Notes: generated by a model not told the origin, from the letters alone. A stretch of DNA of 44,219 nucleotides from Lachnospiraceae bacterium (GCA_017465095.1 JAFTWX010000010.1:1-44219); one strand, 5' to 3'. Shown: positions 17,589 through 27,789, counted from the stretch's first letter. Numbers and translations: made by a program.

Positions 17589-19028
17589 TTAATTTTTTCT
17601 CCATACCGACGGTGTCAGCAAAAGGAGAATCGGGTAAAGCTCCAGTCTTCCTGCCAGCATATCAAAAATAAATATGCATTTCGAAAATGCGGAAAAACCT
17701 GCGAAATTCCCTGTCGGGCCGACTTCCATAAGTCCCGGACCTATGTTGTTGATCGTTGCAGTCACCGCTGTAAAATTCGTAATTAAGTCCTTCCCATCCA
17801 GCGTAATCAACAATAAAGATACACAGAAGATGACTGCATACGTCATCAGGAAGGCTCCGACACCGCGAACCACGCCCTTATCTACTGCTTTATCATCCAT
17901 CTTTATCGTATGCACACTTCTCGGATGAATCAATGTCTTAATTTCCTGACCGATGGTTTTGAACATAATCAAAATTCTGGATACCTTGATACCGCCTCCG
18001 GTACTTCCCGCACAGGCACCGCAAAACATAATTAACACAAGGACAGTCTTTGACATCTGCGGCCACAAATTAAAATCGGCCGTAGCATAACCTGTCGTCG
18101 TAATCACGGATCCAACCTGAAACGCCGCATGATGTAATGCCGCCCATATACTGTCATAAAACTCTCGGATATTGAATGTAATCACTGCAATGCTGGCAAA
18201 TATAATAATAAAATACCATTTTACTTCCTCAATTTTAAACGCATTTTTTTTATTTTTGCCCAGCAAATAATAATAGAAGTTAAAATTGACACCGAACAGA
18301 ATCATAAAGATTGTGATTACAGCCTGACAGAATACGGAATAGTCTGCTATACTGCTGTTCTTCACGCCGAATCCACCGGTTCCTGCCGTACCGAAGGAAA
18401 GGGTTACCGCCTCAAATATCGACATTCCGCCCAGCGCAAGAATCACCATTTCAATCAACGTCATGGCAATATAAATCATGTATAAAATCTTTGCAGTCTC
18501 TCTCACCTTCGGCACAAGTTTTCCTACCGAAGGGCCCGGGCTTTCTGCACGCATCAGATGCATGTTACTGCCACCGGTTAAAGGAAGCACAATCAAAAGG
18601 AATACAAAGACACCCATTCCGCCGATCCAATGGGAAAAACTGCGCCAAAACAGACATGCATGGCTGAGCGCTTCCACATCGGAAAGAATACTGGCTCCCG
18701 TCGTCGTAAACCCCGATACAATTTCGAACAGTGCATTAACATAAGAAGGGATTTCGCCGCTGATAACAAACGGCAGTGCCCCGAAAAGACTCATAACAAT
18801 CCAGCTGAGCGCTACAATCACGAAACCTTCCCTTGCATAATAGTTTTTGTTCTTTGGCTTTCTCGCCGTCAGCAAAATACCGATTACAGCACATAACACT
18901 GCTGTTACGATAAATGCCACTCCGCTCTTTTCCTGATAAATCAAAGCGACCAAACTTGGCAGAAGCAAAAAAATCGCTTCCAAAACCAACACCCAGCCGA
19001 TGATATAACGGATAATTGAATAATTCAT
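17589..19028 (-). CDS. trkH: Trk-type potassium uptake channel subunit
   Basis: A 479-residue membrane protein of the TrkH/KtrB family, which conducts K+ into the cell. The four selectivity-filter loops of this family are visible: SGFTTTGAS (about residues 104-112), FGTAGTGGFG (near 211-220), ITTTGYATAD (near 315-324) and INNIGPGL (near 431-438). It has about ten hydrophobic segments. GGAGGAG precedes the ATG. trkA lies 15 bases upstream, so channel and gating ring subunit are made together. The length fits TrkH. Confidence 0.95.
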   Translation of the reverse strand: MNYSIIRYIIGWVLVLEAIFLLLPSLVALIYQEKSGVAFIVTAVLCAVIGILLTARKPKNKNYYAREGFVIVALSWIVMSLFGALPFVISGEIPSYVNALFEIVSGFTTTGASILSDVEALSHACLFWRSFSHWIGGMGVFVFLLIVLPLTGGSNMHLMRAESPGPSVGKLVPKVRETAKILYMIYIAMTLIEMVILALGGMSIFEAVTLSFGTAGTGGFGVKNSSIADYSVFCQAVITIFMILFGVNFNFYYYLLGKNKKNAFKIEEVKWYFIIIFASIAVITFNIREFYDSIWAALHHAAFQVGSVITTTGYATADFNLWPQMSKTVLVLIMFCGACAGSTGGGIKVSRILIMFKTIGQEIKTLIHPRSVHTIKMDDKAVDKGVVRGVGAFLMTYAVIFCVSLLLITLDGKDLITNFTAVTATINNIGPGLMEVGPTGNFAGFSAFSKCIFIFDMLAGRLELYPILLLLTPSVWRKN

Positions 19029-19043
19029 TTTTCTCCTCCGGTG

Positions 19044-20399
19044 TTACTCTATAATATCATTGATGTCTCTAAGTCCATGCCGCGTTGTCACGATAATCAC
19101 CGTATCTCCCACGTGAATCTGTGTCTGTCCGTTCGGACGGATGATTTTTCCCTTGTGGTTGATGCATGCAATCAGGATATTGTTTTTTAATTTCAGATCC
19201 ATAATCGCTTTTCCCGCAAGTGTTGACCCTTCTTTTACTCTGAATTCCAACGCCTCCACCTTATTTTCAATCAGACGGCACATAGCCTCCACATTGCTTC
19301 CGACCGAATTCTGCATGGCGCGTACATAACGAACAATATATTCCGCCGTAATATGCTTCGGATAAATCAGACTTCCGAGCTGAAAGTTCGAAACAACATC
19401 CTCAAAGGAAATGCGGTTAATCTTTGTAATAATTTTTGCCTTGGAACAACTCTGTGCATACAGTGAGAGGAATACATTTCCTTCATCCAATCCGGTCAAG
19501 GATACAAACGCTTCCGTATTTGCAATCCCCTCCTCCATAAGAATATCATGGTTGGTAGCATCTCCGTGAATAATTACGGCCTCCGGCAAAAGCTCGCTGA
19601 GTACTTCGCAGCGCGCCGGATCCTGTTCGATAATTTTTACGTGAATACCCATGCTGAGAAGCTGCTCCGCCAGATAGTAGGCAATGGTTCCACCGCCAAC
19701 AATCAACGCATCCTTAACCTGATGTGTCTCGACACCGATCTTTTCAAAAAATTGTTTTGCATCCTTCGGCGACGCAACAATACTGACAACATCATGCCCC
19801 TGAATGACGAAATCACCTTTCGGAATCACAACTTCATCTTTTCTTTCCACCGCACAAAAGAGAACACCGGAATTCAATTTCCTGCTGATTTCCATCAGGC
19901 TGTTCCCTTCCAGAACAGAGCCCTCCTGCACAACAAACTTGAGTATCTCCACCCTGCCCTTTGCAAACGTATCAATCTTATCTGCCGAAGGAAAGCGCAG
20001 CAGACGGGCCATCTCAGTCGCAGCAGAAAATTCCGGATTAATTACCATGGACAATCCCAATTCATCTTTAATGTAGCTAATTTCATGCGAATACAGAGGA
20101 TTGCGCACTCTCGCAATCGTATTACAATTACCGACTTTTTTTGCAAACAGACAACAGAGCAAGTTCTGCTCATCAGAACCGGTAACGGCAATCAGCAAAT
20201 CTGCCTCCTCAATCCCTGCTTCCTTTTGAACAGAATAACTGGCACCGTTTCCGACAACACCCAGCACATCGATACGGTTGGTAATATCCCCGATTGCATC
20301 ACTGCTCATATCAATGACGGCGATATCATGCCCCTCCTGCACCAGCTGCTCCGCTATGGTCGCTCCTACTTTTCCACATCCCACAATAATGATTCTCAT
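19044..20399 (-). CDS. trkA: Trk potassium uptake regulatory subunit
   Basis: A 451-residue cytoplasmic protein with two RCK repeats, forming the nucleotide-binding gating ring of TrkH. Each repeat starts with a Rossmann motif: MRIIIVGCGKVG (1-12) and DALIVGGGTIAYYLAEQ (near residue 230). Each ends in a TrkA_C domain, visible as EILKFVVQEGSVLEG and ALEFRVKEGSTLAG. Residues HGDATN in the second repeat contact nucleotide in the family. Its ATG overlaps the MATE gene stop by four bases (ATGA), with AAGGAG upstream. Regulation by NAD(H) or ATP/ADP is known for the family. Confidence 0.95.
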   Translation of the reverse strand: MRIIIVGCGKVGATIAEQLVQEGHDIAVIDMSSDAIGDITNRIDVLGVVGNGASYSVQKEAGIEEADLLIAVTGSDEQNLLCCLFAKKVGNCNTIARVRNPLYSHEISYIKDELGLSMVINPEFSAATEMARLLRFPSADKIDTFAKGRVEILKFVVQEGSVLEGNSLMEISRKLNSGVLFCAVERKDEVVIPKGDFVIQGHDVVSIVASPKDAKQFFEKIGVETHQVKDALIVGGGTIAYYLAEQLLSMGIHVKIIEQDPARCEVLSELLPEAVIIHGDATNHDILMEEGIANTEAFVSLTGLDEGNVFLSLYAQSCSKAKIITKINRISFEDVVSNFQLGSLIYPKHITAEYIVRYVRAMQNSVGSNVEAMCRLIENKVEALEFRVKEGSTLAGKAIMDLKLKNNILIACINHKGKIIRPNGQTQIHVGDTVIIVTTRHGLRDINDIIE

Positions 20400-21778
20400 A
20401 ACTCTTTCTCCTTTTTCGCTATAAGTGCATTCATAATGCCGAATTCCTTTTTCACAAGTACAACGGAAACAATCGCCGCCACCAAATCGGCAATCGGTGC
20501 TGCATACATGATTCCGTCAATCCCCATAAACAAAGGAAATATCACGATAAGCGGCAACAGGAACAAAATCTGTCTTGTCAGGGACAAAAACACTCCCTTT
20601 CCCGGTTTCCCGATTGATGTAAACAAATTCGAGGAAATCGGTTGCACCGCATTTAAAAACACAAAAAACATATAGATTCGGAAATATCGCACGGCAAACA
20701 AATAATAGGCTTCACTTCCACCATCACCGAACAATCCGATAATCTGCCGCGGGAAAATCTGAAAGGCTAAAAATGCAAGGCACGAAATCAATGTTCCCAT
20801 CTTAAGCGCCAACAAATACACTTCTTTGACCTTTTTATAATTTCCTGCGCCGTAATTAAAACTGGCAATCGGCTGCATTCCGTGAGACAGCCCGATACAA
20901 ATGGAAAAGAATACCATCCCCACCTTGGAAATAATGCCTGCACACGCCAGCGGAATGGACTCTCCGTACTGTGACAATGCCCCGTAATACGTCAATGACT
21001 TGTTTAAAACAATCTGTACGATCATCATGGCAATCTGATTAAAGAAATTAGCCACACCGAGCCTCGTCAAAAAACTTACATATTCCGGTCGCAGACGCAA
21101 GTATTTTCTCTCCAGTGGTACGGTTTTAAATTTTATCAGATTGGAAACAATCATACCGGCTGCAACCACCTGCCCGATCACAGTTGCAAGGGCTGCTCCG
21201 CGCATTCCCATCTGTAATCCGAACACAAAAACCGCATCCAGCACCGTATTGATTACCGCTCCCGCAATATTGCAAAACATGGCAGCACGCGGATTTCCGT
21301 CCGCTCTCACCAAATGTCCGCCGCCTGTAGACAAAATCAAAAACGGGAATCCAAACGCCGTAATCCCGGTATATTCTACCGCATACGGAAGTACCTCCGC
21401 CGGTGCACCGAACATTTTAAGAAGCGGTTCAAGCCACACCAGCGTCACAACGCATAATACCATACCGCTGACAAATAACATCATGGCCGCATTTCCGATA
21501 TAATGCACAGCCTTCTCCGGCTTGCCCCTGCCCATCGTCAGATTGAACGCCGCAGCACCTCCGACACCGAACAAAAGCGCCAGTGCCAGACAGGACGTGC
21601 TGAGCGGAAACGCCACATTCGTCGCCGCATTTCCTAACTCTCCGACACTGTGACCGATAAAAAACTGGTCCACGATATTGTATAAAGCGCCGATGACCAT
21701 GGAAATGATACTTGGAACCGCAAATTTTATCAGCAGTTTTTGTACCGGCTCCCGTCCCAAAAGATGATTATCTTTCAT
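20396..21778 (-). CDS. MATE-family efflux transporter
   Basis: A 460-residue membrane protein with about twelve hydrophobic helices in two MatE halves. The N-terminal ...IISMVIGALYNIVDQFFIGH... is the conserved first-helix signature. It exports drugs or metabolites against Na+ or H+. The ATG at 21778 is chosen over an upstream in-frame start because AGAGGA is 6 bases before it and because a longer version would run through the terminator hairpin at 21809-21838. The gene overlaps trkA by four bases. I see no promoter between that hairpin and the start, so transcription may come from read-through. The substrate is unknown. Confidence 0.9.
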   Translation of the reverse strand: MKDNHLLGREPVQKLLIKFAVPSIISMVIGALYNIVDQFFIGHSVGELGNAATNVAFPLSTSCLALALLFGVGGAAAFNLTMGRGKPEKAVHYIGNAAMMLFVSGMVLCVVTLVWLEPLLKMFGAPAEVLPYAVEYTGITAFGFPFLILSTGGGHLVRADGNPRAAMFCNIAGAVINTVLDAVFVFGLQMGMRGAALATVIGQVVAAGMIVSNLIKFKTVPLERKYLRLRPEYVSFLTRLGVANFFNQIAMMIVQIVLNKSLTYYGALSQYGESIPLACAGIISKVGMVFFSICIGLSHGMQPIASFNYGAGNYKKVKEVYLLALKMGTLISCLAFLAFQIFPRQIIGLFGDGGSEAYYLFAVRYFRIYMFFVFLNAVQPISSNLFTSIGKPGKGVFLSLTRQILFLLPLIVIFPLFMGIDGIMYAAPIADLVAAIVSVVLVKKEFGIMNALIAKKEKEL

Positions 21779-21808
21779 TTCAATTCCTCTTGAAAAAAAC
21801 TCCAAAAA

Positions 21809-21838
21809 CTGAGAAACCGACTCACATCAGTTTCTCAG
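21809..21838 (-). terminator. Terminator of the AI-2E-family gene
   Basis: CTGAGAAAC/GTTTCTCAG arms (9 bp) with a 12-base loop, then TTTTTGG and a further T7 run on the minus strand. It sits 11 bases past the stop at 21850. Confidence 0.8.
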
Positions 21839-21849
21839 CTTTCACATAC

Positions 21850-22986
21850 TTATTTTATATTTCTTTTTTTTACGTCCGCTTTCAGCATCTGATAACATGC
21901 TGCTGCAATCGGTACTCCGAGAAGCATTCCGCCCACGCCGAGAACACCTCCGCCGATTGTCACCGCAGAAAGCACCCAAATACCCGGAAGTCCGATGGAC
22001 GAACCAACCACCTTCGGGTACACAAGATTTCCTTCCACCTGCTGAAGAACCACAATAAACAGAAGGAATAACAGCGCCTGTACCGGCGAAACTGTCAGAA
22101 TCATGAACGCCCCTACCGCAGCTCCGATATAGGCACCGGCCACCGGAATAAGTGCAGTAAAACCAATAAATACACCGATCATCGTTGCATAAGGGAAACC
22201 GAAAATCAGCATGCAAACCACACAAAGCGCACCGAGAATTACTGCCTCTGTACACTGTCCCACAATAAACTTTCGGAAACTGTCATTAAACACGTGATAC
22301 ACATAGCTTATCTTTCTGTATACGGTATCCTTGCAATATGTTTTACAGATACGTTTCACCTGCGTAAACAATGTCTCTTTTCCGAGCAACAGATAAATGG
22401 AAAAGATCACTCCGATCAACAACGTCACCGCACCGGAAAAGACACCGGACACCACGGAAAATACCGATCCCATAACACCGCCGATACCGGAGGCAATGAA
22501 CGCAGCTACCTGTTTTAATACATCCTCCCAATCAGATAAACTGTTCTGCTGAATGCTGATACCCGCCTCACCGAGCATCTTCATAAGCTGCTCGTTATTC
22601 TGTACATATTCAGTAGCTTTGCTGAGCACTACCGGAATCTCATTGACAAGCAGCTTTCCGCACTCAATCAGCTGCGGAACTACCAGACTGAAAATCAAAA
22701 AAAGAATTCCGACTACAGAGATGTAAGCCAAAAGCATACACACCATACGTTTGCTTTTGGATACCCATTTTTTATTCTGAAATTTTTTCCCTTTAAAATA
22801 ATACTTTTCGTAAAAACTCATGAGAATGTTGACAACATATGCAATCAGGCAGCCGATAAGCAACGGTTTCGCTGCCGACAAAGCCACTCCGAGCAAGGCA
22901 ATCATGCTCTCCCAGTAGGTGACGAACAGAAAAATAACCGCAGCCGTCACACCGATTTTAAGACAAGTTTTCCATTCCAATTTCAT
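21850..22986 (-). CDS. AI-2E family transporter
   Basis: A 378-residue membrane protein of the UPF0118/AI-2E exporter family, with hydrophobic segments near both ends and the characteristic middle soluble stretch (about residues 120-170). The C-terminal VGSSIGLPGIWVLSAVTIGG segment is the family's conserved helix pair. Members export autoinducer-2, Na+/H+ or unknown substrates; the actual substrate here cannot be inferred. The ATG at 22986 is used because AGAGGA lies upstream of it. A longer in-frame version would start inside the promoter. It has its own promoter and terminator, separate from copA. Confidence 0.85.
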   Translation of the reverse strand: MKLEWKTCLKIGVTAAVIFLFVTYWESMIALLGVALSAAKPLLIGCLIAYVVNILMSFYEKYYFKGKKFQNKKWVSKSKRMVCMLLAYISVVGILFLIFSLVVPQLIECGKLLVNEIPVVLSKATEYVQNNEQLMKMLGEAGISIQQNSLSDWEDVLKQVAAFIASGIGGVMGSVFSVVSGVFSGAVTLLIGVIFSIYLLLGKETLFTQVKRICKTYCKDTVYRKISYVYHVFNDSFRKFIVGQCTEAVILGALCVVCMLIFGFPYATMIGVFIGFTALIPVAGAYIGAAVGAFMILTVSPVQALLFLLFIVVLQQVEGNLVYPKVVGSSIGLPGIWVLSAVTIGGGVLGVGGMLLGVPIAAACYQMLKADVKKRNIK

Positions 22987-23028
22987 GCCAAGTCCTCTTT
23001 CAAAAAAATTTAAAACTATACAGGTCAA

Positions 23029-23057
23029 ACTATAGCACAATGCATGATTTGTTACAA
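23029..23057 (-). promoter_or_regulatory. Promoter of the AI-2E-family gene
   Basis: On the minus strand TTGTAA (23052-23057), 17 bases, then TATAGT (23029-23034), about 43 bases before the start codon. Confidence 0.7.
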
Positions 23058-23089
23058 GTGCATTTTCCGCAACCACAAAGTGCGCGTAT

Positions 23090-23299
23090 TTAACGGATTG
23101 ACACCACTTCGTAGCCCTGTTCTTCTACCGCTTTTGTAAGAATCGCATCATCAATTTCTTTGCTGCTCTTTACGATTGCGCTATCTGTTTCATGGTCTAC
23201 AACCGCCTCTGTCACACCGTCGATTTCCTCCAGACATTTCTTTACTCTGCCGGAGCAGTGCATACACATCATTCCCTTAATTTCCATTTTCTTTTCCAT
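23090..23299 (-). CDS. Possible separately translated CopZ-like chaperone within copA
   Basis: In the same frame as copA, an ATG at 23299 starts a 69-residue product containing only the C-terminal heavy-metal domain (CMHC site near its residue 12). That is the normal size of the copper chaperone CopZ. AAGAGG (23308-23313) sits 8 bases before this ATG, a normal ribosome-site spacing. The sequence fits either a fused copA-copZ pair that lost its intervening stop, or a design that yields both the full ATPase and free chaperone. Internal initiation is inferred and not shown. Confidence 0.45.
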   Translation of the reverse strand: MEKKMEIKGMMCMHCSGRVKKCLEEIDGVTEAVVDHETDSAIVKSSKEIDDAILTKAVEEQGYEVVSIR

Positions 23300-25576
23300 A
23301 CGTTTTACCTCTTCTTTCTTTCTATTCAACCTGAGCGCATTGGTTACAACACAAAAGCTTGACAAACTCATGGCCGCTGCCCCGATCATCGGATTCAGCG
23401 AAATTCCGAACGCCGGATAAAGCACTCCGGCAGCAATCGGAATACCGAGCGTATTATAAATAAATGCCCAAAACAGATTTTCCTTAATATTTTTCATTGT
23501 AGCACGGCTTAAATTTAAAGCATCTACAATTCCCGACAACCGGCTTCCGACTAACACCACATCCGCCGCATCTACGGCCACATCACTTCCGGATGCAACA
23601 GCAATACCGATATCGGCCGCCATAAGCGCAGGGGCATCGTTGATGCCGTCTCCGACCATAGCCACCATTCCCTGTTTTTTCAGTTCATCAATCACATCTT
23701 TTTTGCCTCCCGGAAGAACACCGGCAATCACTTCATCTACCCCGGCCTCAAGTCCGACCGCCTTGGCTGTCACCTCATTGTCTCCGGTTAACATAACTAC
23801 TTTAATCCCCATGGATTTTAAGCTTCGGATTGCATCCTTACTGTCAGATTTTAACACATCGGCAACTGCAATCATCCCCAGAATCATCCGGTCAACAGCA
23901 AAGAACATCGGTGTTTTTCCCTGCGTCGAAAGTCCCTCGGCTTTTTCACGGATTTCCGGACTGATTTCTGCCACAGTTTCCATGTACTTCAGACTTCCGC
24001 CCGCAATTTTCTTTCCGTTCCATACACCGCACAGACCGTTTCCTGCCACCGCAGCAAACTCCGTAACTTCGCCGGTCACTGTCACTTTATGTTCCCGGGC
24101 ATAATTTACAACCGCCTTTGCCAGCGGATGCTCACTCTTCTCTTCCAGTGCAACCGCAACCTGCAGCAGTTCCGATTTTTTGTCATCTGCAACCGAACAC
24201 ACATCCGTCACCACCGGCTTGCCCCGGGTTATGGTTCCCGTCTTATCCAGCGCGACTATCTTCACCTTTCCGGTCTGTTCCAAAGAAGTCGCATTTTTAA
24301 ACAGCACCCCCATTTTGGCTCCTTTTCCGGTTCCGACCATAATCGCCACCGGCGTTGCAAGTCCAAGCGCACAAGGACAGCTGATAACAAGAACAGCGAT
24401 TGCCCTGGCCAGCGCAAAATCACTGCTCTGTCCCGTACATATCCAAACAATAAATGTAAGCACGGAAATTGAAATAACCACCGGCACAAATACACCGGAT
24501 ACTTTATCCGCAAGTTTGGCAATCGGCGCCTTGGACGATGCGGCCTCACTCACCATCTGTATGATTTTTGCAAACGTTGTATCCTCGCCCGTCCGCACTG
24601 CTTCACATTTCAAAAAGCCGGACTGATTGATTGTTGCCGCCGAAACCAAATCATGCTCTGCTTTATCCACCGGTATACTCTCACCGGTCAGCGCCGACTC
24701 ATCGACTGCACTGTTCCCTCCGACAACCCGTCCGTCCACCGGAATGCGGTCTCCGGGACGCACGATAAATATATCTCCCTGTTTCACCTGTTCTACCGGA
24801 ACAATTTTTTCTGTGCCGTCCACAAGCAATGTGGCTGTTTTCGGCGTCAGTTTCATCAGACTCCGAAGCGCATCCGTCGTTTTCCCTTTTGCCTTTGCCT
24901 CCAGCATCTTTCCGACCGTAATCAAGGTCAGGATCATCGCTGCAGATTCAAAATAAAATTCATGCAAATAGTGGACGCCCATAGCCGAATCACCGGATAC
25001 ATAGCATTCCGTCATTGCAAAAAGTGATCCCATACTTCTGACAAAAGCCGCTCCCGATCCGAGTGCCACCAATGTGTCCATATTCGGCGCCCCGCGGAGC
25101 AGACTCCCGAATCCAACTATATAAAATTTCCGATTGATAAACATGACTGTTATCGTCAATAAAAGCTGGCAAATACCGATTGCAAGCGGATTATTCGCAA
25201 GGCCGGGCCAAAGCGGCCATTCCCACATCACATATCCCATAGACAGGTACATGAGCGGCACCAGCAAACAAAGCGAAGATACAAGCCGAAATCGCGTACG
25301 CTTCTCCTCTGCTGTCCATTCCGGCTCTCCGTCCGGATTATGATTTCTATTTGTTTTATCTTGCGCATCTGCAGAAGTTTCTCCGGCTACACAGGCTCCG
25401 TATCCTGCCTTCTCCACAGCTGAGATAATCTCCTGCGGCGAAACATCGCCCTCCACCTGCATTTGATTCAGCAGCAAATTGACAGACACATTTGTAACTC
25501 CCTGCACTTTCGCCACAGCCTTCTCCACTCTTGCACTGCACGCTGCACACGTCATTCCCGTCACCTGATATTGCAT
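23090..25576 (-). CDS. copA: Copper-transporting P-type ATPase with C-terminal CopZ-like domain
   Basis: An 828-residue P1B-type ATPase exporting Cu(I) from the cytoplasm. It has an N-terminal heavy-metal-binding domain (residues 1-65, CAAC with Cys10 and Cys13), membrane helices from about 97, the actuator TGES (297-300), the transmembrane metal site CPC (Cys400, Cys402), the phosphorylated Asp444 in DKTGT, and the hinge GDGINDAP. The usual protein would end after the last helix pair. Here a linker continues in frame into a second metal-binding domain (residues 760-828, CMHC with Cys771 and Cys774). GAGGTG lies just upstream of the ATG. No promoter is seen between the start and the upstream hairpin at 25602-25629. 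Copper rather than silver or cadmium is indicated by the CPC motif and the family. Confidence 0.93.
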   Translation of the reverse strand: MQYQVTGMTCAACSARVEKAVAKVQGVTNVSVNLLLNQMQVEGDVSPQEIISAVEKAGYGACVAGETSADAQDKTNRNHNPDGEPEWTAEEKRTRFRLVSSLCLLVPLMYLSMGYVMWEWPLWPGLANNPLAIGICQLLLTITVMFINRKFYIVGFGSLLRGAPNMDTLVALGSGAAFVRSMGSLFAMTECYVSGDSAMGVHYLHEFYFESAAMILTLITVGKMLEAKAKGKTTDALRSLMKLTPKTATLLVDGTEKIVPVEQVKQGDIFIVRPGDRIPVDGRVVGGNSAVDESALTGESIPVDKAEHDLVSAATINQSGFLKCEAVRTGEDTTFAKIIQMVSEAASSKAPIAKLADKVSGVFVPVVISISVLTFIVWICTGQSSDFALARAIAVLVISCPCALGLATPVAIMVGTGKGAKMGVLFKNATSLEQTGKVKIVALDKTGTITRGKPVVTDVCSVADDKKSELLQVAVALEEKSEHPLAKAVVNYAREHKVTVTGEVTEFAAVAGNGLCGVWNGKKIAGGSLKYMETVAEISPEIREKAEGLSTQGKTPMFFAVDRMILGMIAVADVLKSDSKDAIRSLKSMGIKVVMLTGDNEVTAKAVGLEAGVDEVIAGVLPGGKKDVIDELKKQGMVAMVGDGINDAPALMAADIGIAVASGSDVAVDAADVVLVGSRLSGIVDALNLSRATMKNIKENLFWAFIYNTLGIPIAAGVLYPAFGISLNPMIGAAAMSLSSFCVVTNALRLNRKKEEVKRMEKKMEIKGMMCMHCSGRVKKCLEEIDGVTEAVVDHETDSAIVKSSKEIDDAILTKAVEEQGYEVVSIR

Positions 25577-25601
25577 TTTAACACCTCACTTTGCCCTGCC
25601 A

Positions 25602-25629
25602 AAAAAGCAATCCATACGGATTGCTTTTT
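25602..25629 (-). terminator. Terminator of the NSS transporter gene
   Basis: GCAATCC/GGATTGC arms flanked by A and T runs, with a 4-base loop and TTTTTTGG following on the minus strand, lie 5 bases after the transporter stop. copA starts only about 25 bases further on, so this hairpin may act as an attenuator for it. Confidence 0.8.
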
Positions 25630-25633
25630 CTTT

Positions 25634-27097
25634 TTATTTTTTCTTTTTTGATACCGTAAAACTCATTACAAGTGCCAAAAACAGCACCGCTACCACCATC
25701 CAGAAAACTCTGACCGAAGCCGCCTGCGCAGCAAAGAAATCATAGTATCCTTTCAGGTAAATAATGATAATCAGCGTCGGAATCACATACGTCATATATC
25801 CCCGCAATGCCTTAGGCAATGCTTTTCCTTTTCCTTCATTTACCTCTGCCAGGAAATTGTCAAAGCCCCATCCGTTTTTCTTCACACTGAACAGCACAAA
25901 CAAAAGACTTCCCAAAGGAAGAATGTTGTAAGAAACAATGAAATCTTCCAAATCCATCAGATTCGTCTTCGCGCCAAGCGGTTCAATGAAAGAAAGAACA
26001 TTAAATCCGAGAATCGCCGGGAGTGACAATACCGTCACAAGTCCCAGATTAATCCAGACGGTCTTTGCTCTGCTCCATCCGGTTGCATCCATCATCATGG
26101 CAATAATATTCTCAAACACGGCAATTACCGTCGAAAGTGCTGCAAACGTCATAAAAATAAAGAATAAAGTTCCCCAAACCATCCCGGCTTTCATGTGTCC
26201 GAACACCGTCGGAAGGGTAATGAACAAAAGCGAAGGTCCCGCATCCGGTTCAATTCCGTAAGCAAAGCAGGCCGGGATGATAATAAAACCTGCTGTCAGC
26301 GCCACAAATGTATCCAAAACAAGAACATTCCCTGCTTCTCCAAGAAGCTTTCTGTCCTTATTCAAATAACTTCCGAAAATTTCCATACTACCCATACCGA
26401 CACTGAGCGTGAAGAATGCATGGGACATAGCATTAAAAATTACAGTTCCGACTCCGTTGTCTGCCATCTTGCCGAAATCCGGAATCAGATAAAACTTTAT
26501 CCCCTCCATCGCATTCGGTAGAAATACAGAGTTCACTGCAAGTACGACCATAAGTCCGATCAGAAGAAGCATCATCACTTTTGTGATTTTCTCTACACCG
26601 TTCTGCAATCCCTTGGCGCACACACCAAAAGAAACCGCAATAACAATGATAGTCCAAAACAAAAGCTCTCCCGGATTTCCGGTCATCATACCGAATTCTG
26701 CTTTCGCTGCTTCTGTACTGATTTCTGCCATAGTTCCCCGAATCATACGATATGCATAGGCCAACATCCAGCCTGCTACCATCGTATAAAACATCATCAA
26801 AAGATAGTTTCCGGCAATACCGAACTTACCGAATCTATGCCATCTCGTATTCTCCGGCTCCAGTTCATCAAAAGCTTTCACAATACTTTTACGACTTTTT
26901 CTTCCGATCGCAAACTCACATATCAGAATCGGAAGACCGAATCCGATCAGACAAAGCAGGTACACCAAAATAAAGGCTGCTCCTCCGTTCTGTCCGCATA
27001 TATACGGAAATTTCCATACATTTCCAAGTCCGATGGCGCATCCGGCCGACACAAGAATAAAGCCGAGACGTGAGCCAAATTTTTCTCTTTCTTTCAT
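25634..27097 (-). CDS. Sodium-dependent amino acid/amine symporter, NSS family
   Basis: A 487-residue membrane protein of the neurotransmitter:sodium symporter family (LeuT, MhsT, Tyt1 type), with about eleven or twelve hydrophobic helices. The N-terminal signature is complete: GFILVSAGCAIGLGNVWKFP (residues 12-31), where helix 1 unwinds around substrate and sodium, followed by NGGAAF. It takes up amino acids or related amines with Na+. The specific substrate is not visible. GAGGAG precedes the ATG. It is the first gene upstream of copA, with a terminator hairpin between them. Confidence 0.93.
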   Translation of the reverse strand: MKEREKFGSRLGFILVSAGCAIGLGNVWKFPYICGQNGGAAFILVYLLCLIGFGLPILICEFAIGRKSRKSIVKAFDELEPENTRWHRFGKFGIAGNYLLMMFYTMVAGWMLAYAYRMIRGTMAEISTEAAKAEFGMMTGNPGELLFWTIIVIAVSFGVCAKGLQNGVEKITKVMMLLLIGLMVVLAVNSVFLPNAMEGIKFYLIPDFGKMADNGVGTVIFNAMSHAFFTLSVGMGSMEIFGSYLNKDRKLLGEAGNVLVLDTFVALTAGFIIIPACFAYGIEPDAGPSLLFITLPTVFGHMKAGMVWGTLFFIFMTFAALSTVIAVFENIIAMMMDATGWSRAKTVWINLGLVTVLSLPAILGFNVLSFIEPLGAKTNLMDLEDFIVSYNILPLGSLLFVLFSVKKNGWGFDNFLAEVNEGKGKALPKALRGYMTYVIPTLIIIIYLKGYYDFFAAQAASVRVFWMVVAVLFLALVMSFTVSKKKK

Positions 27098-27120
27098 ATT
27101 TTCTCCTCTTTCCGTTTTTG

Positions 27121-27789
27121 CTAATCTGTATTATCGCACACACCGAGTCTTTTTTCCATATCTTTTATTTTCCAAAACAGATTAGCAAATACATCTTCCG
27201 CATGCAATTCCTCATCAAAATAAAAAGCTTTGAGCACAAACATCAAAACCTCTTTTATGCGTTCTTCCTCCATGTCCGCCAGCAAAGCAGTCAATTTCTT
27301 TCGGAATTCATGCCACGCAAAAACAAACTCGTGATATGTTTTTGCCGGCGTAACACCAAGCCACTGACTGACCTTGATTTTAGAACGATTCCGCTTTTTG
27401 CACTCCTCCGTCAATAAAATATAAGTCAGTTTTCCATCCTCAAAATTTCGTCCAAGCGGAAATAATCTGCACATCCCCGGTCGGTACGCATGGATGGAGC
27501 ATCTTCCCTCGCCGCTCAGAAACGGACACCGGTCCGAGACCGGATCCATCTGTATGTGCGGCAAAACAAGACCTCGGTCCATACCAAGGGAAAGGAGCCC
27601 CTGCTGCAGCAGTTGCTCCATCGTTTTTCCCAACTCTTTCTTTAACACCTGAACATCGTAGGGATCCAATATAATGCTGTCTCCCATACCGGTGCAACAG
27701 TCACAGCAACCGATACAGTCCTGACAATTGGCCCTTACCATCTCCTCAAGCTCATAAAACCTTCCGTCTGTCTTCAAATCTATAGACAT
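27121..27789 (-). CDS. YkgJ-family cysteine cluster protein
   Basis: A 222-residue cytoplasmic protein with the CxxCxxCC-type cluster of the YkgJ (CxxCxxCC) family near its start: NCQDCIGCCDCCTG (about residues 21-34). A second set, RCPFLSGEGRCSIHAYRPGMCRLFPLG, lies near residues 85-112. These Cys patterns bind zinc or an Fe-S cluster. The function of the family is not established. The start is ATG at 27789, sharing one base with the mscL stop (TGATG), with GAGG ten bases upstream inside mscL. It is the last gene of a cluster with mscL and the hydrogenase-MCP sensor. Confidence 0.8.
   Translation of the reverse strand: MSIDLKTDGRFYELEEMVRANCQDCIGCCDCCTGMGDSIILDPYDVQVLKKELGKTMEQLLQQGLLSLGMDRGLVLPHIQMDPVSDRCPFLSGEGRCSIHAYRPGMCRLFPLGRNFEDGKLTYILLTEECKKRNRSKIKVSQWLGVTPAKTYHEFVFAWHEFRKKLTALLADMEEERIKEVLMFVLKAFYFDEELHAEDVFANLFWKIKDMEKRLGVCDNTD

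Noticed and set aside
19548..20675. 375-codon open frame on the plus strand
   Set aside because: It lies antisense to trkA and the end of the MATE gene, which have clear motifs. The translation is rich in His, Asn and Cys, as expected of a reverse-strand shadow.
21779..21805. Longer N-terminus for the MATE transporter
   Set aside because: The extension has no ribosome site and runs up to the terminator tail of the upstream gene, while ATG at 21778 has one.
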